A stretch of 64,000 nucleotides of DNA from contig NZ_KL647039.1 of NCBI RefSeq assembly GCF_000725495.1, positions 1 through 64,000 of the forward strand, given 5' to 3'. Shown here one piece after another: positions 53,212-61,772 of the stretch. Source of the stretch: Streptomyces aureus (GTDB lineage: Bacteria; Actinomycetota; Actinomycetes; Streptomycetales; Streptomycetaceae). The position numbers and the translations under genes were made by a program. The notes below the pieces were generated by a model. It worked only from the letters and a program-made list of their open reading frames with translations. It made no database searches and was not told the DNA's origin. Position 1 is the stretch's first letter; each line of letters starts with the position of its first letter.

Positions 53212-54537
53212 TCAGGCTTCGGGCGAGGCCAGTTCGACGACGGTGATGTCGGAGGGCGCCCCGACGCGGGTCGGCGGGCCCCAGGCCCCGGCGCCCCGGG
53301 AGACGTACAGCTGGGTGTCCCCGTAGCGCTCCAGACCGGCGACGGTGGGGTTGGCGGCGGCCGCGACGAAGTTGCCGGGCCACAGCTGTCCGCCGTGGGT
53401 GTGTCCGGACAGCTGGAGGTCGACGCCGTGGCGTACCGCCTCGTGGATCTGCACCGGCTGGTGGGCGAGCAGCACACAGGCCCGGGTACGGTCGCGGTCG
53501 CCGAGCGCCCTGCCGAAGTCGGGTCCCTGTCCCTCGCTCTCGCCCTGCAGGTCGTTGACCCCGGCGAGGTCGAAGCCGGCGAGCTCGGTCCGCGCGTTCT
53601 CCAGGGGGTGGATCCCGAGCTCCCGCACCTCCCGGACCCACTGCTCGGCTCCGGAGAAGTACTCGTGGTTCCCGGTGACGAAGTACGAGCCGTGGCGGGC
53701 GCGCAGGCCGGCGAGGGGCGCGGCCGCCGGCCCGAGGTTCTTCACGCTGCCGTCGACCAGGTCGCCGACGACGGCGATCAGATCGGGCTGCGTGGCGTTG
53801 ATGGTGTCGACGACCTTCTGCGCGAATCCGCGTCCGAGCACCGGGCCGAGGTGGATGTCGCTCACCACTGCGATCCGGAAGCCGTGGGCGGACCGGGGCA
53901 GTTTGGCGAGCGGCACGGTGACACGCTTGACCCGGGGTCCGCGCAGGACGCCGTACGTGCCGTACCCGACGGTGCCCATCGCGACCGCCGCGGCCGCGCC
54001 GCCGACGACCCGCGAGACGAACAGCCGCCGCGAGGGGTCCACGAGGGGTGCCGTCACCGGCTCGGCGGGGGCTTCGGCGGGGGCCGGTTCGGCGGGGGCG
54101 GGTTCGGCTGCCGGCTCGGCGGAGGCGGGTTCAGCACGGGCGGGTTCGGCGGGCGCGGGGGCCGGTTCGGCGGGGGCGGGTTCGGCTGCCGGTTCGGCAG
54201 GGGCCGCCGACCGGGCCCGGCGTTCCAGGACCCGGCGCAGGACCGGACGGACGACCTCGCCGGCGAGCAGTGCCAGGACGAGGTAGAGGCCGAGCGGCAT
54301 CCACAGGAACCCGGGCCAGGCCAGGGTCCGCTGGAGCCAGAAGGGAGCGCCCGCCCGCTCGCTCACGACGGCGGCGACCATGAGCAGCGGCCCGGCGACG
54401 AAGACCGCCGCGCCCAGCCGGCGGACCGGTCCGGGGCCGACGGTGGTGTCCCGCACCAGCCGCCGGTAGGCGTACACGTGCAGTCCCACGAGCACGGCCA
54501 GCGCGGCCAGACCCGCGGACACGAACAGGATGACCAT
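53212..54537 (-). CDS. Membrane-anchored metallophosphoesterase
   Basis: 441 residues from the ATG at 54537. Three to four N-terminal helices (about 1-100) are followed by a low-complexity AEPAPAEP-type linker of about 50 residues, one more hydrophobic segment, and a calcineurin-like domain with all metal motifs: VVSDIHLGP, VVGDLVDGS, TGNHEY, LLAHQP and LSGHTHGGQ. The family hydrolyses phosphodiesters or lipid-sugar phosphates (YkuE/UDP-diacylglucosamine hydrolase type). The active site probably faces outside. It starts 17 bp after the end of the small membrane protein gene. Confidence 0.88.
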   Translation of the reverse strand: MVILFVSAGLAALAVLVGLHVYAYRRLVRDTTVGPGPVRRLGAAVFVAGPLLMVAAVVSERAGAPFWLQRTLAWPGFLWMPLGLYLVLALLAGEVVRPVLRRVLERRARSAAPAEPAAEPAPAEPAPAPAEPARAEPASAEPAAEPAPAEPAPAEAPAEPVTAPLVDPSRRLFVSRVVGGAAAAVAMGTVGYGTYGVLRGPRVKRVTVPLAKLPRSAHGFRIAVVSDIHLGPVLGRGFAQKVVDTINATQPDLIAVVGDLVDGSVKNLGPAAAPLAGLRARHGSYFVTGNHEYFSGAEQWVREVRELGIHPLENARTELAGFDLAGVNDLQGESEGQGPDFGRALGDRDRTRACVLLAHQPVQIHEAVRHGVDLQLSGHTHGGQLWPGNFVAAAANPTVAGLERYGDTQLYVSRGAGAWGPPTRVGAPSDITVVELASPEA

Positions 54538-54553
54538 GACGTCGTATCCCCGG

Positions 54554-54796
54554 TTATGACGTCTGGCGCAAAGCGCGTACGCCGCGCAACCCGATGCCCC
54601 CGACGACCGTCCCAAGGACAAACGACACGACGGCGAGCGTCAGATGCACCCAGAAGTACGCGGTCGGATCACCCGCGCTGTCGAACGCGAGCCCACTGGC
54701 GTCTTTCCAGAGATTCTTAGCGAAAGTGACCCAAATGACCCAGCTCCACACCCCGAAGGCGAGCAGGAACCAGGACACGGGGTGGCTGAGCTTCAT
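54554..54796 (-). CDS. SCO4848 family small membrane protein
   Basis: 80 residues with two membrane helices (VSWFLLAFGVWSWVIWVTFA and VHLTLAVVSFVLGTVVGGIG). It matches the conserved Streptomyces family named after SCO4848, of unknown function. GATACT six bases before the ATG and no ribosome site suggest a leaderless mRNA. Together with the metallophosphoesterase it may form a two-gene unit. Confidence 0.8.
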   Translation of the reverse strand: MKLSHPVSWFLLAFGVWSWVIWVTFAKNLWKDASGLAFDSAGDPTAYFWVHLTLAVVSFVLGTVVGGIGLRGVRALRQTS

Positions 54797-54892
54797 GCGT
54801 TCAGTATCGCCGTCGGCCCCCGTGATCCGGCGCCGGGGTGGGGACGGGACGGTTTCCCCGAACGGTGACGGGTATTCAGGTCACCGGCCCTG

Positions 54893-54898
54893 TACTTT
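54893..54898 (+). promoter_or_regulatory. Candidate leaderless -10 (TACTTT) of the DD-carboxypeptidase gene
   Basis: TACTTT ends seven bases before the GTG at 54906. No ribosome site precedes the GTG. Confidence 0.5.
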
Positions 54899-54905
54899 CT
54901 CGATC

Positions 54906-56222
54906 GTGCCCGCTTCGAAAATGACCATTCGGCGATCTTCTCTGATTGCTTCCGCCGCTTTGTTGCTCGTGTCCCTCGCCTCGCCCGCGTTCGCCGACGA
55001 CACCGACGCGAACCCCGAGGAGAGCCCCTCCGCCTCCCCGTCGGCCACGCCCCCGGCGGCCATGTCGACCCTCGGCGGCGAGCGGCTCGGCAAGCCCGGC
55101 AACCAGGTGAACCTCGGCGCGGGCGCCCCCGTCCTGCCCGCCGACGTCACCGCCCGCTCCTGGATCGTCGCCGACGCCGAGTCGGGCGACGTCCTGGCCG
55201 CGCACAACGCGCACTGGCGGCTGCCCCCGGCCAGCACCCTGAAGATGCTGTTCGCCGACACGGTGCTGCCCAAGTTCCCGCGCACCACCTCGCACAAGGT
55301 GGCCCCCGCCGATCTGGCGGGCATCGGCGCGGGCTCCAGCGTGGTGGGCATAAAGGAGAACCAGACGTACACCGTCCACGACCTGTGGCTCGGTGTCTTC
55401 CTGCGGTCCGGCAACGACGCCGTGCACGTGCTGTCCGCGATGAACGGCGGCGTCCGCGAGACGGTCAAGGACATGCAGGCGCACGCGGACGACCTCCAGG
55501 CCCTCGACACGCACGTGGTGAGCCCGGACGGCTACGACGCCCGGGGCCAGGTGTCGTCGGCGTACGACCTGACGCTGTTCGCCCGTTCCGGGCTCCAGAA
55601 GAAGGACTTCCGGGAGTACTGCTCGACGGTGCGGGCGAAGTTCCCCGGCACGGCGGCCGGGACCGTCAAGGGCAAGGCCGGCCGGGCGACCTCCGAGATC
55701 CAGAACACCAACCGGCTGCTGACCGGGGACACCGACATCACCGCTTACCAGGGCATCGCGGGGGTGAAGAACGGCAACACCACCAACGCCGGCGCCACTT
55801 TCACGGGCGTCGCCGAGCGCGGCGGCAAGGTGCTGCTCGTCACGGTCATGAACCCGGAGAAGAAGGAGCACAACGAGGTCTACAAGGAGGCCGCCCAGCT
55901 GCTCGACTGGGGCTTCCAAGCGGCGGACAAGGTCCAGCCGGTGGGCGAACTCGTGGCCCCCAAGGGAGTCGACACCACGGCGCAGCCGGGCGCGAACGCC
56001 TCGGACGGGGCGAGCCCCGGCACGGGCTCGGGGTCCGGCACCGGCACCGCGCACCCCTCCACGAAGCCGGTGGCGGCCTCCGCCCCGGCGGGGCGGGGCG
56101 GTACGAGCGGCATCGGTGTCGCACTCGGCCTGGCCGCCGGCTTCCTCGTGCTGCTCGCGGCGGGCGTCTTCCTGGTCAACCGCCGCTGGCCGCTGCCGGA
56201 CCTGATGCGCCGCCGCCGCTGA
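54906..56222 (+). CDS. D-alanyl-D-alanine carboxypeptidase (S11)
   Basis: 438 residues from the GTG at 54906; the ATG at 54921 is an alternative. A signal peptide ends near SPAFA. The penicillin-binding motifs are LPPASTLKML (SxxK), FLRSGNDAVH (SxN) and GVKNGNTTNAG (KNG in place of KTG, usual in this actinobacterial group). A Gly/Ser/Thr-rich linker and a C-terminal membrane helix (GIGVALGLAAGFLVLLAAG) with a basic tail anchor it outside. It trims the terminal D-Ala of peptidoglycan stem peptides. Confidence 0.92.
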   Translation: MPASKMTIRRSSLIASAALLLVSLASPAFADDTDANPEESPSASPSATPPAAMSTLGGERLGKPGNQVNLGAGAPVLPADVTARSWIVADAESGDVLAAHNAHWRLPPASTLKMLFADTVLPKFPRTTSHKVAPADLAGIGAGSSVVGIKENQTYTVHDLWLGVFLRSGNDAVHVLSAMNGGVRETVKDMQAHADDLQALDTHVVSPDGYDARGQVSSAYDLTLFARSGLQKKDFREYCSTVRAKFPGTAAGTVKGKAGRATSEIQNTNRLLTGDTDITAYQGIAGVKNGNTTNAGATFTGVAERGGKVLLVTVMNPEKKEHNEVYKEAAQLLDWGFQAADKVQPVGELVAPKGVDTTAQPGANASDGASPGTGSGSGTGTAHPSTKPVAASAPAGRGGTSGIGVALGLAAGFLVLLAAGVFLVNRRWPLPDLMRRRR

Positions 56223-56225
56223 CCG

Positions 56226-56331
56226 CCCGCGGGGCTCCGCGGCCTTGCCTCGGCCCCGGAGCCCTCCGGAACGCTTCGAGCCCAGCCCTCGCCGAACCCG
56301 GATCCCTCGGGCCCGCGGAGCCCCACGGGCT
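56226..56331. terminator. Long-range 18-bp inverted repeat between convergent genes
   Basis: GCCCGCGGGGCTCCGCGG (56226-56243) and its complement with one mismatch (56314-56331) flank 70 bases. It lies between the carboxypeptidase and YihY stops and could end transcription in both directions. Confidence 0.55.
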
Positions 56332-56345
56332 GGATCCCCGTGCCC

Positions 56346-57284
56346 CTACCGCGTGGCCGTCTCCCGTGGGCCGGTGGGCTCCTCCGGGGCCGTCGGACCG
56401 TCCGGATCCTCCTCCTGTCGTTCCTGCGTCTCCTGCCCCTCGCTGCGTGTGGCCGTCCAGGCGGCCGAGTACAGCAGCAGTTTCGAGGTGAAGTTGATCC
56501 ACAGGAGCAGCGCGATCGGCACCCCGAAGGCGCCGTACATGCTCTTCGACGCCACCCCGCGCATATAGCCGCTGAGCAGCAGTTTGAGCAGCTCGAACCC
56601 GACGGCGCCGATCAGCGCCGCGACGATCAGCCGGCGGCGCGGCGGCTCGACGCCGGGCAGCAGCGTGAGGACGTAGAGCAGGACCAGGAAGTCGGCGAGG
56701 ACGGCCACCGCGAAGGCGACGACCTGGAGCAGGGTGGTGCCCCAGCCCTGTTCGTCGAGGCCCAGGTGCCGCGCCGACCAGCCCATCGCCGAGGAGGCGA
56801 GGGTGGAGACGGCGATGGTCAGGAGCACCGCGCCGCCGAGTCCGACGAGGATCCCCCCGTCCTTGGCCTTGCGCAGCAGGGGGTTCTCCTCGCCGTCGGG
56901 CAGCTCCCAGACCGCGCGCAGACAGTCCCGCATCTGGCCGACCCAGCCGATGCCGGTGATCAGCAGCAGGGCACCCGCGATCACCCCGATCGTGCCGGCG
57001 TTCTGCACGAGGCCCTGGATGTCCAGCTGGTCGGAGATCCCCGGCACCTGCTCGGCGAGCTTGTCCTGGAGGTCCTTCTGCTGCTGGTCGCTCAGCGTGG
57101 CCGCACCGATCGCGGCGGCCACGGTCAGCAGCGGGAACAGCGCCACGAAGCTGATGAAGGTCATCGCCGCGGCGAGCCGCGTCCACTTCACGCGGTCCAG
57201 CCGCTCGTACGACCGCCACGCGTGCGTGGCCATGAGGCGCACGACCAGAGGTCCCACGCCGGGAATCTTTGTCAGCCAGTCCAT
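56346..57284 (-). CDS. YihY/BrkB family inner membrane protein
   Basis: 312 residues from the ATG at 57284, which overlaps the end of the GtrA gene by 13 bp. Six helices carry the family pattern (WTRLAAAMTFISFVALFPLL, GWVGQMRDCLRAVWEL, YGAFGVPIALLLWINF). The C-terminal tail is acidic and Pro-rich. It was once proposed as an RNase BN but is now seen as a membrane protein of unknown role. It is the last gene of the minus-strand DPA-type operon, perhaps by read-through only. Confidence 0.9.
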   Translation of the reverse strand: MDWLTKIPGVGPLVVRLMATHAWRSYERLDRVKWTRLAAAMTFISFVALFPLLTVAAAIGAATLSDQQQKDLQDKLAEQVPGISDQLDIQGLVQNAGTIGVIAGALLLITGIGWVGQMRDCLRAVWELPDGEENPLLRKAKDGGILVGLGGAVLLTIAVSTLASSAMGWSARHLGLDEQGWGTTLLQVVAFAVAVLADFLVLLYVLTLLPGVEPPRRRLIVAALIGAVGFELLKLLLSGYMRGVASKSMYGAFGVPIALLLWINFTSKLLLYSAAWTATRSEGQETQERQEEDPDGPTAPEEPTGPRETATR

Positions 57285-57802
57285 GATCCGACTCTGCCCT
57301 CGCCTCGGAAAACCAGTGCCCGGGTACCCCAAAATCGCAGGACAGTGGCGAGTGCCATGCCGATTCCCGCACCGGAGACCGTGTCCGCGCGCGGCGAGGT
57401 GAAACCCAGGCCGTAGTGGGTGACGGCGATGCACAGCAGCTGGACGAGCGCGCCCGCGACGTTCACGGCGAGGAAGAGCAGGCAGCGGCGCGGCCCGCGG
57501 GCCGGGGCGTGGCGGTAGGTGCCGAGCGCGTTGCCGGCGTAGGCCACCGAGCAGCCGGCGAGGAACGACAGCGCCTTGGCGGTCAGCGGGTCGAGGCCCG
57601 CCGGGCCCCGGAGCCAGACGAAGAGGCCGAGGTCGGCCGCGTAGGCGAGGGCACCGGCCGCGGCGAACCCGAGGACCTCGCGCAGGAACCGCCCGCGGGC
57701 CGTCCCGGGATCCGCCGCCGGCTTCGTGCCGGTGCTCCCCGGGCCGGCCGCCGCGGGTGCGGTCAGGAGCCCGGGGCCGGGCCGCTCCTCGGTGACGCTC
57801 AC
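57272..57802 (-). CDS. GtrA-like membrane protein
   Basis: 176 residues from a GTG overlapping the UbiA stop (GTGA). Four helices in the GtrA pattern (FAAAGALAYAADLGLFVWLR, LSFLAGCSVAYAGNALGTYR, FLAVNVAGALVQLLCIAV, MALATVLRFWGTRALVF). The mycobacterial counterpart Rv3789 sits beside dprE1/dprE2 and helps the decaprenylphosphoryl-arabinose pathway. The same neighbourhood here suggests the same role: moving or recruiting the lipid-linked sugar. Confidence 0.85.
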   Translation of the reverse strand: MSVTEERPGPGLLTAPAAAGPGSTGTKPAADPGTARGRFLREVLGFAAAGALAYAADLGLFVWLRGPAGLDPLTAKALSFLAGCSVAYAGNALGTYRHAPARGPRRCLLFLAVNVAGALVQLLCIAVTHYGLGFTSPRADTVSGAGIGMALATVLRFWGTRALVFRGEGRVGSWTG

Positions 57803-58743
57803 CAGTTGGCCACGGCGAGCCCGTACATCGCCAGCCAGACCAGGCCGATGAGGGCGAGCGGGCGGTCGCGCAGGACCACGTCCTCGGGCTCGCCCGCGGT
57901 GCCCCGGTCGGCGAAGACCGCGTAGCGCAGGACGGCGAGGATGAAGGCGACCATGGACAGCTGGCGCCAGGGCAGCAGGCCGGCGTTCGGCACCCCGCCC
58001 TCCTCCAGGGCCCACAGGCAGTAGCCGAGGACCGAGACCCCGGCGGCCAGCTGCCAGACGAAACGCAGGTAGCCGGTCGTGTACTCGGTGAGCAGCGCGC
58101 GGGTGGCCCCCGCCTTCCCCGCCATCTGCACGGCCTCGGAGTAACGCTTCGCCGCGACCATGAACAGGGCCCCGAATCCGGTGGTGATCAGGAACCAGCG
58201 TGAGAGCGGGATGCCGAGGGCCAGGCCGCCGATCATGGCCCGCATCAGGAACCCGGTCGTGACGACGACGAGGTCGACGACGAGCACGTGCTTCAGGCTG
58301 ACGCAGTACGCCAGTTGCATGCCGAGGTACGCGGTCAGCAGGGCGCAGACGGGGACCGAGCAGAGCCAGGCGGCGACCGCGGGCGCGAGGACGCCGAGGG
58401 TGCCGCCGACGGCGTACGCGGCGGGGACGGGGACCTGGCCGGCGGCGACCGGGCGGTGCCGCTTCACCGGGTGGGCGCGGTCGGCGGCGGCGTCCCGGGC
58501 GTCGTTGATCAGATAGACGGCGGCGGCGCAGGCGGTGAACAGCACGAAGACCAGCGCGAGCCGGCCGAAGGCGTACGGGGTGAACAGCCGGCCGGCGGCG
58601 GCAGGGGCGGCCACGACCAGCACGTTCTTGACCCACTGGCGGGGGCGCGCGGTCCGCAGGAGGCCGCGCAGCAGCCCGGTCAGCGTCCGCGGCGGCGGGG
58701 CCATGACCGGGGCGCGCTCCAGCAGCGCGGTGCGCTCAGCCAT
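57799..58743 (-). CDS. UbiA-type decaprenyl-phosphate phosphoribosyltransferase
   Basis: 314 residues, eight to nine helices. The Asp-rich prenyltransferase motif reads YLINDARDAAADRAHPVKRH, as in the Rv3806c group, and the first loop has RPRQWVKNVLVVAAP. That enzyme joins phosphoribosyl pyrophosphate to a polyprenyl phosphate to give DPPR. It overlaps the PAP2 gene by eight bp and the GtrA gene by four, forming one operon with the next two steps of the DPA pathway encoded divergently. Confidence 0.87.
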   Translation of the reverse strand: MAERTALLERAPVMAPPPRTLTGLLRGLLRTARPRQWVKNVLVVAAPAAAGRLFTPYAFGRLALVFVLFTACAAAVYLINDARDAAADRAHPVKRHRPVAAGQVPVPAAYAVGGTLGVLAPAVAAWLCSVPVCALLTAYLGMQLAYCVSLKHVLVVDLVVVTTGFLMRAMIGGLALGIPLSRWFLITTGFGALFMVAAKRYSEAVQMAGKAGATRALLTEYTTGYLRFVWQLAAGVSVLGYCLWALEEGGVPNAGLLPWRQLSMVAFILAVLRYAVFADRGTAGEPEDVVLRDRPLALIGLVWLAMYGLAVANW

Positions 58744-59353
58744 GGCCGGCCCCGATCCAGCGGGCGCCCAGGCCCGCCGCCGCGGCGCCCAGGGCCGCTC
58801 CGGCGGCGACGTCCGTGGGGTAGTGGACCCCGACGACCAGGCGTGAGAGGCACATCGCGGCGGCGAGCGGGGGGACGGCGTACGCGCCCAGCGCCCCGTA
58901 GGCCACCGCGGCGGCGGTGGCGGAGGCGGCGTGCGAGCTGGGGAAGGAGTGCCGTCCCGCGGTGCGCACCCGGGGTGCCAGGTGTGCGGGGCGCGGACGG
59001 CGCACGATCCGCTTCACTCCCATGCTCGCGAGGTGCGCGCCTGCGGTGAGCGCCGTCGCGCGCAGCCACGCGCTCCGCCGGTTCCGGTCGGCGGCCGCGG
59101 CCGCGGCCCCGGCTGCGAGCCAGAGGGCGCCGTGCTCCCCGCTCCAGGACAGGGCGCGTGCCGCGGCCGCGACACGCGGGTCCTCGCCCCAGGCGTGGAA
59201 CACGCCCAGCAGCCGGCGGTCCACGCCGTCGGGCGGGCGGTCCTCGCCGTCGAGCCGGTGGGGCACGGCGTCCGGCCGGCGGTCCGGGGCACCGCGGCGG
59301 CCATGGTCGTCAAGCCGCCGATCCGTCGCGTCACGGTCGTCAAGGTCGTCCAT
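58736..59353 (-). CDS. PAP2-family phosphatase (DPPR phosphatase candidate)
   Basis: 205 residues. An Arg/Asp-rich N-terminus is followed by helices with the three PAP2 motifs: KRIVRRPRP, SFPSSHAAS and SRLVVGVHYPTDV. Beside a UbiA-type DPPR synthase gene it matches Rv3807c, the proposed phosphatase that converts DPPR to decaprenylphosphoryl-ribose. It is divergent from dprE1 with 142 bp between. Confidence 0.88.
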   Translation of the reverse strand: MDDLDDRDATDRRLDDHGRRGAPDRRPDAVPHRLDGEDRPPDGVDRRLLGVFHAWGEDPRVAAAARALSWSGEHGALWLAAGAAAAAADRNRRSAWLRATALTAGAHLASMGVKRIVRRPRPAHLAPRVRTAGRHSFPSSHAASATAAAVAYGALGAYAVPPLAAAMCLSRLVVGVHYPTDVAAGAALGAAAAGLGARWIGAGHG

Positions 59354-59482
59354 GTGATGCCACTCTTCTAGGGAGCGGTCGCAGAACTACGGCAATCTTG
59401 GACGACATCCCATTAATCACCCATTTCGGTGAGGAGCCGGGAGCGCTGGGCGGAATGCCCCGTCACGCCCCCTCTGCGGCGC

Positions 59483-59488
59483 TACGGT
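59483..59488 (+). promoter_or_regulatory. Candidate leaderless -10 (TACGGT) of dprE1
   Basis: TACGGT ends seven bases before the ATG at 59496. The seven-base spacer has no ribosome-site sequence. Confidence 0.5.
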
Positions 59489-59495
59489 CACGGGC

Positions 59496-60845
59496 ATGCC
59501 TGCCGACTCCGTCTCCGTCACGGGTTGGGGCCGCACCGCCCCGACCACCGCCCGTCTGGTCCGTCCGCGCACCTACGGGGAGGCGGCGGCCGCGGTCCGG
59601 GAGTGCGGGGCGCGGGGCGGGATCGCCCGGGGGCTCGGACGGGCGTACGGCGACGCCGCGCAGAACGCGGGCGGGGCGGTGCTCGACATGACGGGCCTGG
59701 ACCGGATCCACGCCGTCGACGCGGGCGGCGGCACGGTCCTGTGCGACGCGGGGGTCTCCCTGCACCGGCTCATGGAGGTCCTCCTCCCCCTCGGCTGGTT
59801 CGTGCCGGTGACACCGGGGACCCGCTACGTGACCGTCGGCGGCGCGATCGGCGCGGACATCCACGGCAAGAACCACCACGTGTCCGGCTCCTTCTCCCGG
59901 CACGTCCTGTCCTTCGAGCTGCTGACGGCGGACGGCGAGATCAGGACGGTCGGGCGCGGCACCCCGCTGTTCGACGCCACGGCGGGGGGCATGGGGCTGA
60001 CCGGGGTGATCCTGACGGCGACCGTCCGGCTCCAGCCGGTGGAGAGCGCCCTGATGTCCGTCGACACCGAACGCGCGACGGACCTGGACGACCTGATGGC
60101 GCGGCTCACCACCGGCGACCACCGCTACCGCTACTCGGTCGCCTGGATCGACCTCCTCGCGCGCGGGGCGCGGACGGGACGCTCGGTGCTGACCCGAGGC
60201 GATCACGCCCCGCTGGACGCGCTGCCCCCGCGGGCCCGCAGGCACCCGCTCGCGTTCCGCCCCTCCCGGCTGCCGGCCGCCCCCGCCTTCGTACCGGAAG
60301 GACTTCTCGGCCGGACGACGGTCGGACTGTTCAACGAGCTCTGGTACCGCAAGGCGCCGCGCGCGCGGCGGGGTGAACTCCAGCCGATCCCGGCCTTCTT
60401 CCACCCCCTGGACGGGGTGCCGCACTGGAACCGCGTCTACGGGCGCGGCGGCTTCGTCCAGTACCAGTTCGTCGTCGGACACGGCCGGGAGGAGACCCTG
60501 CGCCGGATCGTGCGGCGCATCTCCGAACGCGGCTGCCCGTCCTTCCTCGCCGTCCTGAAGCGCTTCGGGGAGGGCGATCCGGGCTGGCTGTCGTTCCCGG
60601 TGCCCGGCTGGACCCTCGCCCTGGACATCCCGGCGAACCTGCCGGGCCTCGGCGCCTTCCTCGACGAGCTCGACGAGGAGGTGGCGGGGGCCGGGGGCCG
60701 TGTGTACCTCGCCAAGGACGCCCGGCTGCGGCCCGAACTGCTGGCCGCGATGTACCCCCGGCTCGGCGCGTTCCGTTCGCTGCGCCGGGAGCTGGACCCA
60801 CGGGGCGTGTTCACCTCGGACCTGTCCCGCCGTCTCGGCCTGTAG
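59496..60845 (+). CDS. dprE1: DprE1-like FAD oxidase (decaprenylphosphoryl-ribose 2'-epimerase subunit)
   Basis: 449 residues. The PCMH-type FAD domain (IARGLGRAYGDAAQNAGG, PVTPGTRYVTVGGAIGADIH, GKNHHVSG) and the ALO-like substrate domain ending PELLAAMYPRLGAFRSLRRE and FTSDLSRRLGL match mycobacterial DprE1, which oxidises decaprenylphosphoryl-ribose at C2. The lysine in LAKDARLRP is kept. At the position of Mycobacterium Cys387 (PGWNICVDFP) this protein has Ala (PGWTLALDIP). It is followed by dprE2 after 75 bp. Confidence 0.9.
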   Translation: MPADSVSVTGWGRTAPTTARLVRPRTYGEAAAAVRECGARGGIARGLGRAYGDAAQNAGGAVLDMTGLDRIHAVDAGGGTVLCDAGVSLHRLMEVLLPLGWFVPVTPGTRYVTVGGAIGADIHGKNHHVSGSFSRHVLSFELLTADGEIRTVGRGTPLFDATAGGMGLTGVILTATVRLQPVESALMSVDTERATDLDDLMARLTTGDHRYRYSVAWIDLLARGARTGRSVLTRGDHAPLDALPPRARRHPLAFRPSRLPAAPAFVPEGLLGRTTVGLFNELWYRKAPRARRGELQPIPAFFHPLDGVPHWNRVYGRGGFVQYQFVVGHGREETLRRIVRRISERGCPSFLAVLKRFGEGDPGWLSFPVPGWTLALDIPANLPGLGAFLDELDEEVAGAGGRVYLAKDARLRPELLAAMYPRLGAFRSLRRELDPRGVFTSDLSRRLGL

Positions 60846-60920
60846 CCCCCGCCGTTCCCCGGCACGGGGAGCGCCCGCCCCGCCCTCCCCTCCGGTTCCC
60901 GCCTCAAGGAGCTAGCTGTC

Positions 60921-61676
60921 ATGAAGGACGCCTTCGGTCTCCCCCAGTCCCTGCTGGTCCTCGGCGGCACGTCCGAGATCGCGCTGGCCACCGCGCGCCG
61001 GCTGATCACCCGGCGCACCCGGGCGGTGTGGCTCGCCGGACGGCCGACGCCCGCGCTGGAGGAGGCCGCCGGGCGACTGCGCGGGCTCGGCGCGGACGTC
61101 CGTACCGTCGCCTTCGACGCCCTCGATCCCGAGTCCCACGAGGCCGTGCTGGGCAAGGTCTTCGCCGAGGGCGACATCGACATGGTGCTGATGGCGTTCG
61201 GGGTGCTCGGCGACCAGGCCGTGGACGAGAAGGAGCCGGTCGCGGCGGTCCGGGTCGCGCAGACGAACTACACGGGCGCGGTGTCCTCGGGCCTGGTGTG
61301 CGCGCGGGCGTTGCAGACGCAGGGCCACGGCTCGCTGGTGGTGCTGTCCTCGGTCGCGGGCGAACGCGCCCGCCGCTCGAACTTCATCTACGGCTCCAGC
61401 AAGGCGGGCCTGGACGCCTTCGCGCAGGGCCTGGGCGACGCCCTGCACGGCACCGGCGCGCACGTCATGGTCGTACGCCCCGGGTTCGTCCGCACGCGGA
61501 TGACGGCCCACCTCCCGGAGGTGCCGCTGTCGACGACGCCGGAGGCGGTCGCCGCGGCGATCGAGCTGGGACTGAGGCGCCGCTCGGAGACGGTGTGGGT
61601 GCCGGGGGCGCTGAGGATGGTCATGTCGGCGCTGCGGCACACACCGCGGGCGGTGTTCCGGCGGCTGCCGGTCTGA
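60921..61676 (+). CDS. dprE2: DprE2-like SDR reductase
   Basis: 251 residues; an AGGAG lies ten bases before the ATG. Short-chain dehydrogenase with the DprE2-type nucleotide loop SLLVLGGTSEIALATARRL, then VVLSSVAGERARRSNFIYG with YGSSK as the catalytic Tyr-x3-Lys, and VRPGFVRTRMT. It reduces the keto intermediate made by DprE1 to decaprenylphosphoryl-arabinose. The product is used for arabinan synthesis in mycobacteria; its use in Streptomyces is not known to me. Confidence 0.9.
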   Translation: MKDAFGLPQSLLVLGGTSEIALATARRLITRRTRAVWLAGRPTPALEEAAGRLRGLGADVRTVAFDALDPESHEAVLGKVFAEGDIDMVLMAFGVLGDQAVDEKEPVAAVRVAQTNYTGAVSSGLVCARALQTQGHGSLVVLSSVAGERARRSNFIYGSSKAGLDAFAQGLGDALHGTGAHVMVVRPGFVRTRMTAHLPEVPLSTTPEAVAAAIELGLRRRSETVWVPGALRMVMSALRHTPRAVFRRLPV

Positions 61677-61718
61677 GGCGGGACCCCCAGGGCCTGTCCG
61701 GCGATCCCCGTCCGGCAG

Positions 61719-61772
61719 GCCCTAGGGCCTGTCTGACAATTCCCGTCTGCCCGGCGACGCCATGCAGGCCCT
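61719..61772. repeat. Interspersed repeat, copy B
   Basis: Near-identical to copy A (21999-22055), sharing CTGACAATTCCCGTC and GCCCGGCGACGCCATGCA. Both ends carry GGCCCTAG-like arms. Its last bases reach into the stop codon (61771-61773) of the RNA-ligase-like gene. Confidence 0.85.
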
